From positions 1 through 37,301 of the IMG/VR virus record IMGVR_UViG_3300027806_000086: a stretch of 37,301 bases of DNA; one strand, given 5' to 3'. The translations under genes and the position numbers were made by a program. How positions within the stretch are numbered: the first letter of the stretch is position 1; each line of letters opens with the position of its first letter. This document shows positions 15,107 through 20,972 of the stretch, one piece after another. The notes beneath the pieces are model-generated. The model was not told the DNA's origin and did no database searches. It saw only the letters and a program-made list of their open reading frames with translations. Source of the stretch: a virus.

Positions 15107-15472
15107 CTAGACGGACAGCCCGCGCCCGCGGAGCAGTCCGCGAACGAACCAGAGGGCGGCCCGCCAGTGCGAGTAGAGCGCGGCGCGCGAGATGCCGAGC
15201 CGGTGCGCCTTGACCTGCGCCGGCGCGTTCGACTTGTACCAAATCGAGATCAGGGCGCGGGTTTTCTCCGGGCAGTCGAGATAGGCGCGATCGACGACCA
15301 TCAGGATATCGTCGTTGGACATTTCCGGCGGGCCGAGGATCACCCCGTCGTGTAGGAGCCGGAGCCGCTCGAGCGGGTGCATCCCGCCGCCGGCCCCGCG
15401 TCGACCGTCGCGCGCCCACGCGTCGAGTAGTTGGTCCGTGGCGACGAGTTCGGGGTCGAGGCGGGTGGTCAT
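15107..15472 (-). CDS. Putative late antiterminator (Q-like)
   Basis: This 121-residue, mostly helical protein lies after rusA and directly before the late promoter and terminator block, the lambdoid Q position. The C-terminal half has 'YLDCPEKTRALISIWYKSNA' and then 'VKAHRLGISRAALYSHWRAA', a helix-turn-helix like that of sigma region 4 and of several small Q or late-regulator families. Its predicted job is to let RNA polymerase starting at the late promoter pass terminator 14991-15020. The start at 15472 has no strong ribosome site but lies 9 bases after the rusA stop. An HTH late activator is an alternative reading. Confidence 0.65.
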   Translation of the reverse strand: MTTRLDPELVATDQLLDAWARDGRRGAGGGMHPLERLRLLHDGVILGPPEMSNDDILMVVDRAYLDCPEKTRALISIWYKSNAPAQVKAHRLGISRAALYSHWRAALWFVRGLLRGRGLSV

Positions 15473-15481
15473 GGGGTTGTC

Positions 15482-15883
15482 CTACGGTTCGAGCGGTGCG
15501 GATCGTCGGGCGAGCTCGGTCTCGGACGACGCGGCGTGAATATGGACCGCCACGGAGCCGCCCGGGACGACGGAGCCGCGGACGATCCGGAGGTCGTGTA
15601 TGTTCGAGTCGTCCTCGATCACGTTGACCGCGACGATCGCGTCGAGCAGCGCCTTCAGCACGTTGTCGAGGTCCCGCCTCTTCCGGTCCGGCGGGTTCGC
15701 GACGAGCGAGACGCGGAGCGGGCCGGCGAGTCCGTCTCGAGGGACGCGCTGCTCGAGTAGCGCGAGCGCCGCCGCGGTGCGGTAGTCCTTCCCGCGGCGG
15801 CTGACGAACATACGCCCTCGCATCGCGCTCCAGTAGTGATTCACGCTCGGCGGGTACGGCAGGGTGAAGTGGAGCGAGATCAT
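15482..15883 (-). CDS. rusA: RusA-family Holliday junction resolvase
   Basis: This 133-residue protein has the RusA landmarks: 'PYPPSVNHYWSAMRGRMFVS' at the N-terminus, 'KRRDLDNVLKALLDAI' (Asp ~71 and ~73 matching the catalytic pair) and 'VIEDDSNIHDLRI' with a third acidic pair at ~91-92. It resolves four-way junctions made during phage replication and recombination, acting as a dimer with a metal ion. ATG 15883 overlaps the SSB-like gene stop (TGATG). Position before Q is typical of lambdoid phages. The C-terminal ~25 residues extend a little beyond the usual end. Confidence 0.93.
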   Translation of the reverse strand: MISLHFTLPYPPSVNHYWSAMRGRMFVSRRGKDYRTAAALALLEQRVPRDGLAGPLRVSLVANPPDRKRRDLDNVLKALLDAIVAVNVIEDDSNIHDLRIVRGSVVPGGSVAVHIHAASSETELARRSAPLEP

Positions 15884-16173
15884 CAGAACGGGATGTCGTC
15901 GTCGTCGAACTTTTCCGCCGGCGCGGCGGTCGAGCGCGAGTCGGCCGGCGCGCGCGCGGGCGCGGCGGAGCGGGCGTCGTCCTTCCGGCGGACGGCGAGC
16001 GAGTAGAACTTCTTGCCTTCCATCTTCGTGCCGGGTCGGCCGGTCTTGACCCAGCCCGAGAGCCAGTATTCGACGCCCTCCACGTTAATGGAGCCGGACA
16101 TATCCGGGTGCTTCGGCTGCTCTTTCCGCTCGTTCTTCGCGAGCAGTCCGGTGTTCGTGTTGTCGTAGGTCAT
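15883..16173 (-). CDS. SSB-like phage protein with acidic C-terminal tip
   Basis: This 96-residue protein starts 'MTYDNTNTGLLAKNERKEQP' and has the compact beta core 'SGSINVEGVEYWLSGWVKTG...GKKFYSLAVR'. A disordered Ala/Pro/Arg linker follows and the end is 'EKFDDDDIPF'. The final DDDDIPF matches the tip by which single-strand binding proteins recruit helicase, polymerase and repair enzymes. The N-terminal 'NTG.L.KN..K...HPD.sGsi' pattern recurs in small phage replication proteins. I infer an OB-like single-strand DNA-binding role. ATG 16173 overlaps the preceding stop (ATGA). The core differs from bacterial SSB. Confidence 0.7.
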   Translation of the reverse strand: MTYDNTNTGLLAKNERKEQPKHPDMSGSINVEGVEYWLSGWVKTGRPGTKMEGKKFYSLAVRRKDDARSAAPARAPADSRSTAAPAEKFDDDDIPF

Positions 16174-16412
16174 CGCGTATCTCTCCGTTGCGTTTCGACT
16201 GAAAAGGGTTCCCCATAGACGCGCTCGAAGAGCGCGCCCCAAGTCTCCGCGGGCTGCCCGGGTCGTTTCCCGGCGATCGCGTACTCCCGCCCCTGCTCCC
16301 GGATCGCCGCGCGGATGCGCTCTTTGCGCTGCTCGGCGGTCGTTACGCCGGCGGCCCAAGAGAGCGGGAGCTCGAGCTTGCGGGCCATCCACGCCTCGTG
16401 TCGGACGGTCAC
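16170..16412 (-). CDS. Small replication-operon protein (80 aa)
   Basis: The gene starts at GTG 16412 in a GTGA overlap with the putative helicase-loader gene and ends in an ATGA overlap with the SSB-like gene, so it is translationally coupled on both sides. It is basic and helical: 'MARKLELPLSWAAGVTTAEQ', 'ERIRAAIREQGREYAIAGK' and 'PAETWGALFERVYGEPFSVE'. I do not recognise a family with certainty. Context suggests a helper in replication. Confidence 0.7.
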   Translation of the reverse strand: MTVRHEAWMARKLELPLSWAAGVTTAEQRKERIRAAIREQGREYAIAGKRPGQPAETWGALFERVYGEPFSVETQRRDTR

Positions 16413-16948
16413 GTCCCGCCCTCCGGTTTCGGGAGGACGCGGGCGAGCACGTCGCCGACGCGGGCCGGGCCGAGCGCGCGCGTCCGCCACGTCGACGAGG
16501 GCGCGACGAGCGCCGGGAGCGCCTCGCGGACCTCTTCGCGCGCCTCGATCTCGACGAAGTGTTCCGCGAACCGCCGCTCGAGGAACGGGAGCGAGTCCTC
16601 GGACGCGCGCGCGATAACCTGCCAGCCGCCGAGGGCGGCGACGGCGCGCTCGACGGGCGGGACGGACGGGCCGGCGCGATACGCGCCTCTGGCGTGAACG
16701 AGCGCAGCCTGCCACGCCTCGCCGGCGGTCATGGCGCCGGCGCGTCGAAGGGCGGCGAAGTCGGCCGGGCGCGGCATAAACCGGCTCGAGGTAAGCAGGT
16801 GGGCCGCGGCGCGTTCGACGTCCTCGAGCGGCCACGCGCGGAGGGCGAGCCAGTAGGCGTCGAGCAGCGTGCCGTCGAGTTCGCGGTCGTAGACGCGGGC
16901 GAGGCCGGCGATCACGGCGCGGAATCGGGAGAAGTCGTTAGCCTCCAT
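16409..16948 (-). CDS. Putative replicative helicase loader (P-like)
   Basis: This 179-residue protein follows the O-like initiator with an 11-base overlap. Its N-terminal half has 'LDGTLLDAYWLALRAWPLED' and 'AAAHLLTSSRFMPRPADFAA', the 'yw..L..wp.e.v..A...l......fmPrPad' pattern found in loader-type proteins (lambda P/G39P-like position and helix arrangement). The rest is helical with no ATPase P-loop. The likely role is bringing the host DnaB helicase to the phage origin, because no phage helicase gene is visible in the window. The assignment rests on synteny plus this motif. An ATP-dependent DnaC-like loader is excluded by the missing Walker motifs. Confidence 0.6.
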   Translation of the reverse strand: MEANDFSRFRAVIAGLARVYDRELDGTLLDAYWLALRAWPLEDVERAAAHLLTSSRFMPRPADFAALRRAGAMTAGEAWQAALVHARGAYRAGPSVPPVERAVAALGGWQVIARASEDSLPFLERRFAEHFVEIEAREEVREALPALVAPSSTWRTRALGPARVGDVLARVLPKPEGGT

Positions 16949-17855
16949 TGCGGCGGACCTCCGGCGGTAGCCAGTCGGCGGTTCGGTCGACGTTGGCGCG
17001 GGTCAGGGTCGAGAGGTCGGTCCGCGGCGGGTTCCGCGCGAACGCGAGCCCGGCGTCGATGTGCTTGGCGTCGCGGAGGAAGAGTTCGATGGAGTCGTAG
17101 ACCGTCCCGCGGTCGTTCTGCCCCATGTGATGAGGCGAGTTCTGGTAGCCGCCGATCGCGGCGCAGAGGTCGGTCTCGGAGTAGTTCCGGAGGGCGGCGC
17201 GGATCAGCTTGCGGCGCTTCGGGTCGAGCTTCGCCTGCGGGTGCCGATAGGTCGATCGCCAGAACTCGAACACGCGGAGGACGGTCTCGGAGTCGGTCTC
17301 GGTCTCGGTCTCCGGATCGTCGGTTGCCTTCGGGCGGCTCGATCTCCGCGCGGTCGGCGCAGCCGGCATATCGGTTTTACTCTCTGGTCTGGTCTGGTCT
17401 AGTCTGGTCTGGTCTAGTAACGCCTCTGCGTTACCGGTCGAAACGCTAGTGCGTTTCGCGGACGTCTCTCGGTGCCTCGCCACCCTCTTCGACGTTAGCG
17501 CCCGGCGGCGCGCGTCGACTCCGTTATGCGCTTGAAATCCCGGCAATTCGACGCGGTTTTCGTCGATCGCGACGACCCAATCCGGCGGGAGGCAGGAGCA
17601 GAAACCCGGGATGCCGAGCAGCTCGTCGAGCTCGTCGAACCCGAGGTCGAGCGTGTCGTCCTCCCGGGCGTGCGAGTCGGCGTAAATCCAGAGCCGCGCG
17701 AGACCGCCGATGACTTGCGTTACATAGTGAAACGCACTTGCGTTACCAGTCGCGGCGCCGGCGCGCTGCCGGTCGAGCCGGGCAAGCGCCTTCGCGGCCC
17801 GGAGTACGCGCGGGTCGGTCTCGAGCGCCTTTTCGAGTTTGATCCATGCGCTCAT
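16938..17855 (-). CDS. Replication initiator/organiser (lambda O / DnaD-like)
   Basis: This 305-residue protein starts at ATG 17855, coupled to the upstream glycosyltransferase stop by an ATGA overlap. The N-terminus, 'MSAWIKLEKALETDPRVLRA' then a winged-helix-like region 'QVIGGLARLWIYADSH...LDELLGIPGF', looks DNA-binding. A disordered linker (~140-200) carries 'LLDQTRLDQTR' and 'PETETETDSET'. The C-terminal domain reads 'FEFWRSTYRHPQAKLDPKRR', 'YSETDLCAAIGGYQNSPHHM', 'GTVYDSIELFLRDAKHID', the DnaD-like module of phage replication proteins. It should bind the origin and recruit the loader and helicase. Dense direct and inverted repeats lie within this gene (17282-17746), as iterons do in lambda O. 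Confidence 0.85.
   Translation of the reverse strand: MSAWIKLEKALETDPRVLRAAKALARLDRQRAGAATGNASAFHYVTQVIGGLARLWIYADSHAREDDTLDLGFDELDELLGIPGFCSCLPPDWVVAIDENRVELPGFQAHNGVDARRRALTSKRVARHRETSAKRTSVSTGNAEALLDQTRLDQTRPESKTDMPAAPTARRSSRPKATDDPETETETDSETVLRVFEFWRSTYRHPQAKLDPKRRKLIRAALRNYSETDLCAAIGGYQNSPHHMGQNDRGTVYDSIELFLRDAKHIDAGLAFARNPPRTDLSTLTRANVDRTADWLPPEVRRNGG
17282..17419. repeat. AGACC/GGTCT repeat clusters in replication gene (origin candidate)
   Basis: Two clusters share the core GGTCT. At 17282-17311 CGGTCT occurs four times, three of them in tandem. At 17385-17419 there are seven tandem 5-mers (TGGTC with two TAGTC/TAGTA variants), giving a 15-base unit repeated with 14 of 15 identity (17390-17404, 17405-17419). 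A more AT-rich stretch (17371-17384) lies between them. They encode the linker of the initiator. Iterons inside the initiator gene are the lambda arrangement. Confidence 0.55.
17417..17746. repeat. GCGTTAC iterons and perfect hairpins in replication gene
   Basis: GCGTTAC occurs at 17428-17434, 17717-17723 and 17740-17746, with its inverse GTAACGC at 17417-17423. The last two belong to an 11-base direct repeat ACTTGCGTTAC with 23-base spacing. GTAACGC-CTCT-GCGTTAC (17417-17434) and CGAAACGC-TAGT-GCGTTTCG (17439-17458) are perfect stem-loops. Such clustering is unexpected for protein coding alone and fits initiator binding sites. Confidence 0.5.
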
Positions 17856-18802
17856 GCCGAGGCCGCCTCCCCGGTCGCGTAGCGGCTGCGCTTTTCCGAC
17901 CGCGGGCGGTCGATCCGGACCCAACGGCCGGAGTCGACGCGCTGCTGCAACGTCATCCCGAAGTTATCGACGCCGGACGGAACCTCGACGCCCGGCCGGC
18001 GCCGGAGCGGGATCGTCTTGAACGGCGAGTAGTCGACGTGGTGATGCCACCGGCCGAACTTGAAAACGACCCGCGCGACGTCCGGGTGCATCGCCGCGAG
18101 CATCTCACTCTTCGGGCGGGTTCCCTCCGACGCGTAGAACTCCGCCGTGTTCCCGCCCGCGACGACCTGCGTCGGCATCTTGTATTGGAGAAACGCGTTG
18201 AACTGGACCGTCGCCCAACCGTCTTTCAGCATCCGGAGCGAGAGGTCCGTGTCCTCGTTGTAGCGGCCGCGCCAGCGGTAAGGGGCGTCATTCCGGATCA
18301 GGTTGCAGGAATAGATGCGGGTATTGGTCACGAAGGGCGGCATCACGCTCTTCCGGCTCGCGAACATGAAGTAATTGGGGCCGGCCATCGCAACGTTTTC
18401 GTAGCGGGTGCAGAAATCTTCCATGGCGCGCCAGAACGCGGCGGCGACGCACGGCGTCTTTAGGTTGTAGTTCAGGCGATAGAACCCGTTGATGTTGTCG
18501 TCCATTACCCAGTGCCAGGCGTGGCCGTTCGCGATCGAGTGGTCCCACGCGAAGTTCCGCGCGGCGCCCGGGCCGACACTCTTCGTCGTCCCGAACTCGT
18601 CGAATGTGTCGTATCGGTCCTTGTAGGAGAGGTCGAGCTCGAGGATCGTCGCGAGCGGGTCGCAGGCGGCGCGGTAGGCGTCGACCTCCGCGGGCTCGAC
18701 GACGATGTAGTGCGGGACGCGCATCGCGACGAGCGACTTGTGCGTCAGCCGGGACTCCCAGCGCCCTTTCGAGACGATGTAAAGCGGAAACCGCGGCATC
18801 AT
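17852..18802 (-). CDS. TET/JBP-associated glycosyltransferase (TAGT) homologue
   Basis: This 316-residue protein starts at ATG 18802 in an ATGA-type overlap with its companion gene. The N-terminus 'FPLYIVSKGRWESRLTHKSL' and 'VPHYIVVEPAEVDAYRAACD' are the hallmark of the TAGT family, phage and eukaryotic glycosyltransferases linked to TET/JBP base oxidation. 'GPGAARNFAWDHSIANGHAW' and 'HWVMDDNINGFYRL' follow, with Asp-Asp-Asn at ~125 as the DxD-like metal and nucleotide-sugar motif of a GT-A fold. 'RWRGRYNEDTDLSLRMLKDG' (residue ~200) looks like the catalytic acidic region. In characterised phages such enzymes are proposed to glycosylate hydroxymethylcytosine. Here no cytosine methylase or TET/JBP oxygenase is visible, so the acceptor is unknown. 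Confidence 0.8.
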   Translation of the reverse strand: MMPRFPLYIVSKGRWESRLTHKSLVAMRVPHYIVVEPAEVDAYRAACDPLATILELDLSYKDRYDTFDEFGTTKSVGPGAARNFAWDHSIANGHAWHWVMDDNINGFYRLNYNLKTPCVAAAFWRAMEDFCTRYENVAMAGPNYFMFASRKSVMPPFVTNTRIYSCNLIRNDAPYRWRGRYNEDTDLSLRMLKDGWATVQFNAFLQYKMPTQVVAGGNTAEFYASEGTRPKSEMLAAMHPDVARVVFKFGRWHHHVDYSPFKTIPLRRRPGVEVPSGVDNFGMTLQQRVDSGRWVRIDRPRSEKRSRYATGEAASA

Positions 18803-19113
18803 GATTCGCTGCCCTCCGGCGCATAGCGTTTGTCGACCATGTGACCGATCTCCGCCTCCGGGTACCAAATCGAGCGCGTGTTCGGAGTTAGCGTCTGCTC
18901 GACGAGTCTCGAGAACCGCTCCATGTCCTCGTCACTCTCGAAGTGGACGATCACCGAGTAGCGCGGCGTAAGGTCCTCCTGAACAAACTCCGGCATCCCG
19001 CGCCACTCGGCGATCCATGGCGCCTCGATGCCCTCGAAGGAGAGTTGCTCGAGGTCGCCCGCGCGCGGGACGAGCCGAGCGGCGGAACCGCTCCCGGTCG
19101 ACGGGTTAGCCAT
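18799..19113 (-). CDS. Conserved companion protein of TAGT gene ('SIWYP' family)
   Basis: This 104-residue protein has an unstructured start, then 'MPEFVQEDLTPRYSVIVHFE', 'DEDMERFSRLVEQTLTPNTR', 'SIWYPEAEIGHMVDKRYAPE'. The order (PeF...dl.p...i.VhF....d...F..lv.q.lt..T.SiWyP) recurs in phage and plasmid proteins of unknown function, often near DNA-modification or nucleotide-transfer genes. Alternating strand and helix suggest a small ferredoxin-like fold. It sits between the HTH gene (8-base overlap) and the TAGT gene (ATGA), so the two are probably used together. Function unknown. Confidence 0.7.
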   Translation of the reverse strand: MANPSTGSGSAARLVPRAGDLEQLSFEGIEAPWIAEWRGMPEFVQEDLTPRYSVIVHFESDEDMERFSRLVEQTLTPNTRSIWYPEAEIGHMVDKRYAPEGSES

Positions 19114-19318
19114 TCGAGCGGCCCTCCCGTTTGCCGGCGACGATCCGCTCTCGATAGAGCTCGTCGAGAGCGAGCGCGGCGTCGCCTCGCGGCGCGTTCG
19201 TCCTCTGTTTTTCGATATCGCAGACCGCGGCGGGCGAGAGGCCGACGCGCGCGCCGATAGCGGCGAGCGTGAGGCCCGAGCGGCGGAGCGTTCGGATGCG
19301 GTGTGACCAGTTGGGCAT
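19106..19318 (-). CDS. Small HTH (Cro-like) regulator
   Basis: This 70-residue protein has an N-terminal helix-turn-helix: 'IRTLRRSGLTLAAIGARVGL' then 'SPAAVCDIEKQRTNAPRGDA', as in Cro and other small XRE-type proteins. There is no dimerisation or peptidase domain. It is the first gene of the leftward operon and faces the XRE regulator gene across 101 bases, mirroring cI/cro pairs. It probably switches between lytic and lysogenic states. Which of the two plays the repressor is not determined by sequence. Confidence 0.8.
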   Translation of the reverse strand: MPNWSHRIRTLRRSGLTLAAIGARVGLSPAAVCDIEKQRTNAPRGDAALALDELYRERIVAGKREGRSNG

Positions 19319-19419
19319 GACCGGAAAGTTACGGTGTTCCCTTATTCCCCGACTACGGTTTCCCGTTACTATTCTTCGGTAGAATTAAGGCCGCCCGTAT
19401 ACAAAAGAAGGTCAAACCG
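19319..19419. promoter_or_regulatory. Divergent immunity-type promoter/operator region
   Basis: This 101-base non-coding stretch separates two divergent HTH genes and is AT-richer than its surroundings. ATTCT-TCGGT-AGAAT (19371-19385) is a 15-base palindrome that overlaps TAGAAT, a near-consensus -10 for the rightward gene; its -35 is weak. The elements GTTACGGTGTTCC (19328-19340) and ACTACGGTTTCCC (19352-19364) resemble TGTTACGGTTCTTC in the next intergenic region. A clear leftward promoter could not be fixed. Confidence 0.6.
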
Positions 19420-19791
19420 ATGAACGCAGGAACACGATTGAAAGAGCGCCGCGTCGAGCTCGGGATGACGGTCGCCGAGCTCGCGCGCTCGGCCGGGATC
19501 GCCGCGTCGACTCTTTACGACCTCGAGCGCGGGGTGAGTCGGTCGTCGCGACAGATGCACCGACTCTGCTCCGCTCTCGCGCTAAACCCGGACTGGGTAG
19601 AGACCGGCGCCGGGCCGCGGCTCGCGAACGAAAAACCCCGGCAAAATGGGCTCGAAATCGTTTACGCGGGCGAGCGCATAACCGCCGAGTCCGCGCGTCT
19701 CGCGGCGCAGATCGAGCGGCTCGACGAGTCGGTCCGCCGGCACGTCGAGGCAGTAATCGCGTCTCTCGTCGACGCGTCGCCGAAGAAGTAG
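19420..19791 (+). CDS. XRE-family regulator (putative repressor)
   Basis: This 123-residue protein begins 'MNAGTRLKERRVELGMTVAE' with a canonical XRE helix-turn-helix 'AELARSAGIAASTLYDLERG' (residues ~19-40). A charged linker and a helical C-terminus 'LAAQIERLDESVRRHVEAVI' suit dimerisation. It lacks the S24 self-cleavage domain of lambda cI, so induction would not be by RecA-mediated cleavage of this protein. AGAAGG precedes ATG 19420. It is the first rightward gene and faces the Cro-like gene. A maintenance repressor is the likeliest role. Confidence 0.82.
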   Translation: MNAGTRLKERRVELGMTVAELARSAGIAASTLYDLERGVSRSSRQMHRLCSALALNPDWVETGAGPRLANEKPRQNGLEIVYAGERITAESARLAAQIERLDESVRRHVEAVIASLVDASPKK

Positions 19792-20026
19792 ACCCGCCCT
19801 CGCCGGCCGGCGCCGCGCGCGCTCGGCCGCGCCTCGATCTCGGGACCGCCCTCGCCCGCCCGGGCGGCGGGTTCCGGAGATAGTTCCAATCCGGAACAGT
19901 TAACCCAATTTGCTTGCGCTAACCCGTAGACGGGTGTTACGGTTCTTCGTAAGTTTCGATTGCGGTTTGCGAGACCGCCGCCTCGGCTAACCGTAACCGA
20001 GGCGACCGAACCGAAGGAGAACCGAA
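19792..20026. promoter_or_regulatory. Early rightward regulatory region
   Basis: These 235 bases between the XRE gene and the next early gene hold several signals. GTTCCGG/CCGGAAC arms lie at 19871-19877 and 19891-19897. TGTTACGGTTCTTC (19935-19948) and the inverse AACCGTAAC (19989-19997) match the motif seen at 19328-19364. ACCCG/CGGGT arms lie at 19922-19935. An eight-base stem (19979-19986/19997-20004) precedes GAACCGAAGGAGAA and the ATG. A promoter is expected here but no convincing -35/-10 pair was found. Confidence 0.5.
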
Positions 20027-20245
20027 ATGAAGTTCTACGTCATCACCACGCTCGACGGCGAGACCGCCGGTTGCGAGCGATCACTACGGCGAGCTAAAGC
20101 CCTCGGCCGGTCCCTTTGCGGCGAGTTCACCGTCGATGCGGTCGAGGTCGCGGTCAACGCCGAAACGATCCGACGCCTGCTCGGCGCGGTCGGCGGCTAC
20201 GCGATCTCGCAGCAGCAGGTCTACCCGCGCGAGGCCCGGTCGTGA
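20027..20245 (+). CDS. Small early protein (72 aa)
   Basis: The protein begins 'MKFYVITTLDGETAGCERSL' and has 'DAVEVAVNAETIRRLLGAVG' and a short 'YAISQQQVYP' end. An excellent AAGGAG ribosome site is embedded in the repeated leader GAACCGAAGGAGAA. It is the first gene after the main early regulatory region. No recognised domain. Strand-helix-strand pattern without membrane segments. Likely a phage early protein acting on the host, by position only. Confidence 0.7.
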   Translation: MKFYVITTLDGETAGCERSLRRAKALGRSLCGEFTVDAVEVAVNAETIRRLLGAVGGYAISQQQVYPREARS

Positions 20246-20424
20246 GCGCCGAAGCGTTCGACTGGCTCGTCCTCCTGACCGGGTGGGTCGTCCTGCTCGG
20301 CGTCGGCGCGATCGTCGGCGCGATCGTCGAGTCGTACCTCGAGTGGCGCCGGGAGCGCGAGCAGCGTCTCCCGCCGCCTGCGTGGCGCGCGCGCGTCGTC
20401 CGCCGCTGGAAGGTGCCGGAATGA
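20242..20424 (+). CDS. Small single-pass membrane protein (60 aa)
   Basis: GTG 20242 overlaps the preceding stop (GTGA) and the gene ends in an ATGA overlap with the next. A hydrophobic segment 'WLVLLTGWVVLLGVGAIVGA' (residues ~8-30) is followed by a basic tail with 'WRREREQRLPPPAWRARVVR', implying one membrane helix with the tail in the cytoplasm. It lies in the early operon, away from the lysis genes, so a superinfection-exclusion or host-takeover role is possible. Function unknown. Confidence 0.65.
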   Translation: MSAEAFDWLVLLTGWVVLLGVGAIVGAIVESYLEWRREREQRLPPPAWRARVVRRWKVPE

Positions 20425-20639
20425 CCGCTCCCCGCTCTCCCGCCCGCGCCGTCGTCGTCTCCGCCGCGCGATTCGAGCGCAGCCACGGCCGGCCGCCGCG
20501 CGGCGACGGTTACTGGATTTTCGAGGACGCCGCCGGCCGCCAGTTCTGGGAGCAGTCCGCTCTCTACTCCGTCGCCCGCCGATCGGCGGTAGCGGAGGCG
20601 CGGACGCGAGGCATCCGGACCGTCTACGTCTGCCCATAG
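20421..20639 (+). CDS. Small early protein (72 aa)
   Basis: ATG 20421 overlaps the preceding stop (ATGA). The sequence contains 'FERSHGRPPRGDGYWIFED' and 'GRQFWEQSALYSVARRSAV', a pattern (F..sHgr.PrG.G.W.F) that recurs in small phage early proteins of unknown function. No membrane segment or metal motif. Coupled to its neighbours on the upstream side. Confidence 0.68.
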   Translation: MTAPRSPARAVVVSAARFERSHGRPPRGDGYWIFEDAAGRQFWEQSALYSVARRSAVAEARTRGIRTVYVCP

Positions 20640-20648
20640 GTGAGGATC

Positions 20649-20936
20649 ATGCCGACAGCGAAAACGAAGCGCGGCGCGACGAAGCGCCGCAGCCGATCAA
20701 TCCCTCTCGACCGAAGCGCCGTCTCTGATCCGGTAATGCTCGACTCCGTGCTCCGGCTCGCCGGCGCCGCGTACACGATGGCGCGGTTTACCGCGACCGC
20801 GGTGCGCCGGCCGCCAGCGTTCGCCGTCGCCGTTCCGTGGGCCGCGCTCGAAGTCGTCCGCGAAGTGCTCGACGAGGCCGGCCTCGAGTGGCGCGCCGGT
20901 CCTAACGGGCCGCTCCGTCGACTCCGCAAGAACTAA
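20649..20936 (+). CDS. Small basic early protein (95 aa)
   Basis: ATG 20649 follows AGGTGAGG; an in-frame GTG at 20640 would add three residues. A basic N-terminus 'MPTAKTKRGATKRRSRSIPL' is followed by helical segments 'PVMLDSVLRLAGAAYTMARF' and 'AVPWAALEVVREVLDEAGLE'. No recognised family. The basic start could bind nucleic acid. Confidence 0.6.
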   Translation: MPTAKTKRGATKRRSRSIPLDRSAVSDPVMLDSVLRLAGAAYTMARFTATAVRRPPAFAVAVPWAALEVVREVLDEAGLEWRAGPNGPLRRLRKN

Positions 20937-20972
20937 TCCCGACTCAATCCCCGAAACCCGAGGCACCGAAGT

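Noticed and set aside
18803-18868. Longer start for the glycosyltransferase
   Set aside because: It would overlap the companion gene by ~70 bases and lacks a ribosome site; ATG 18802 is coupled by ATGA and begins at the conserved domain.
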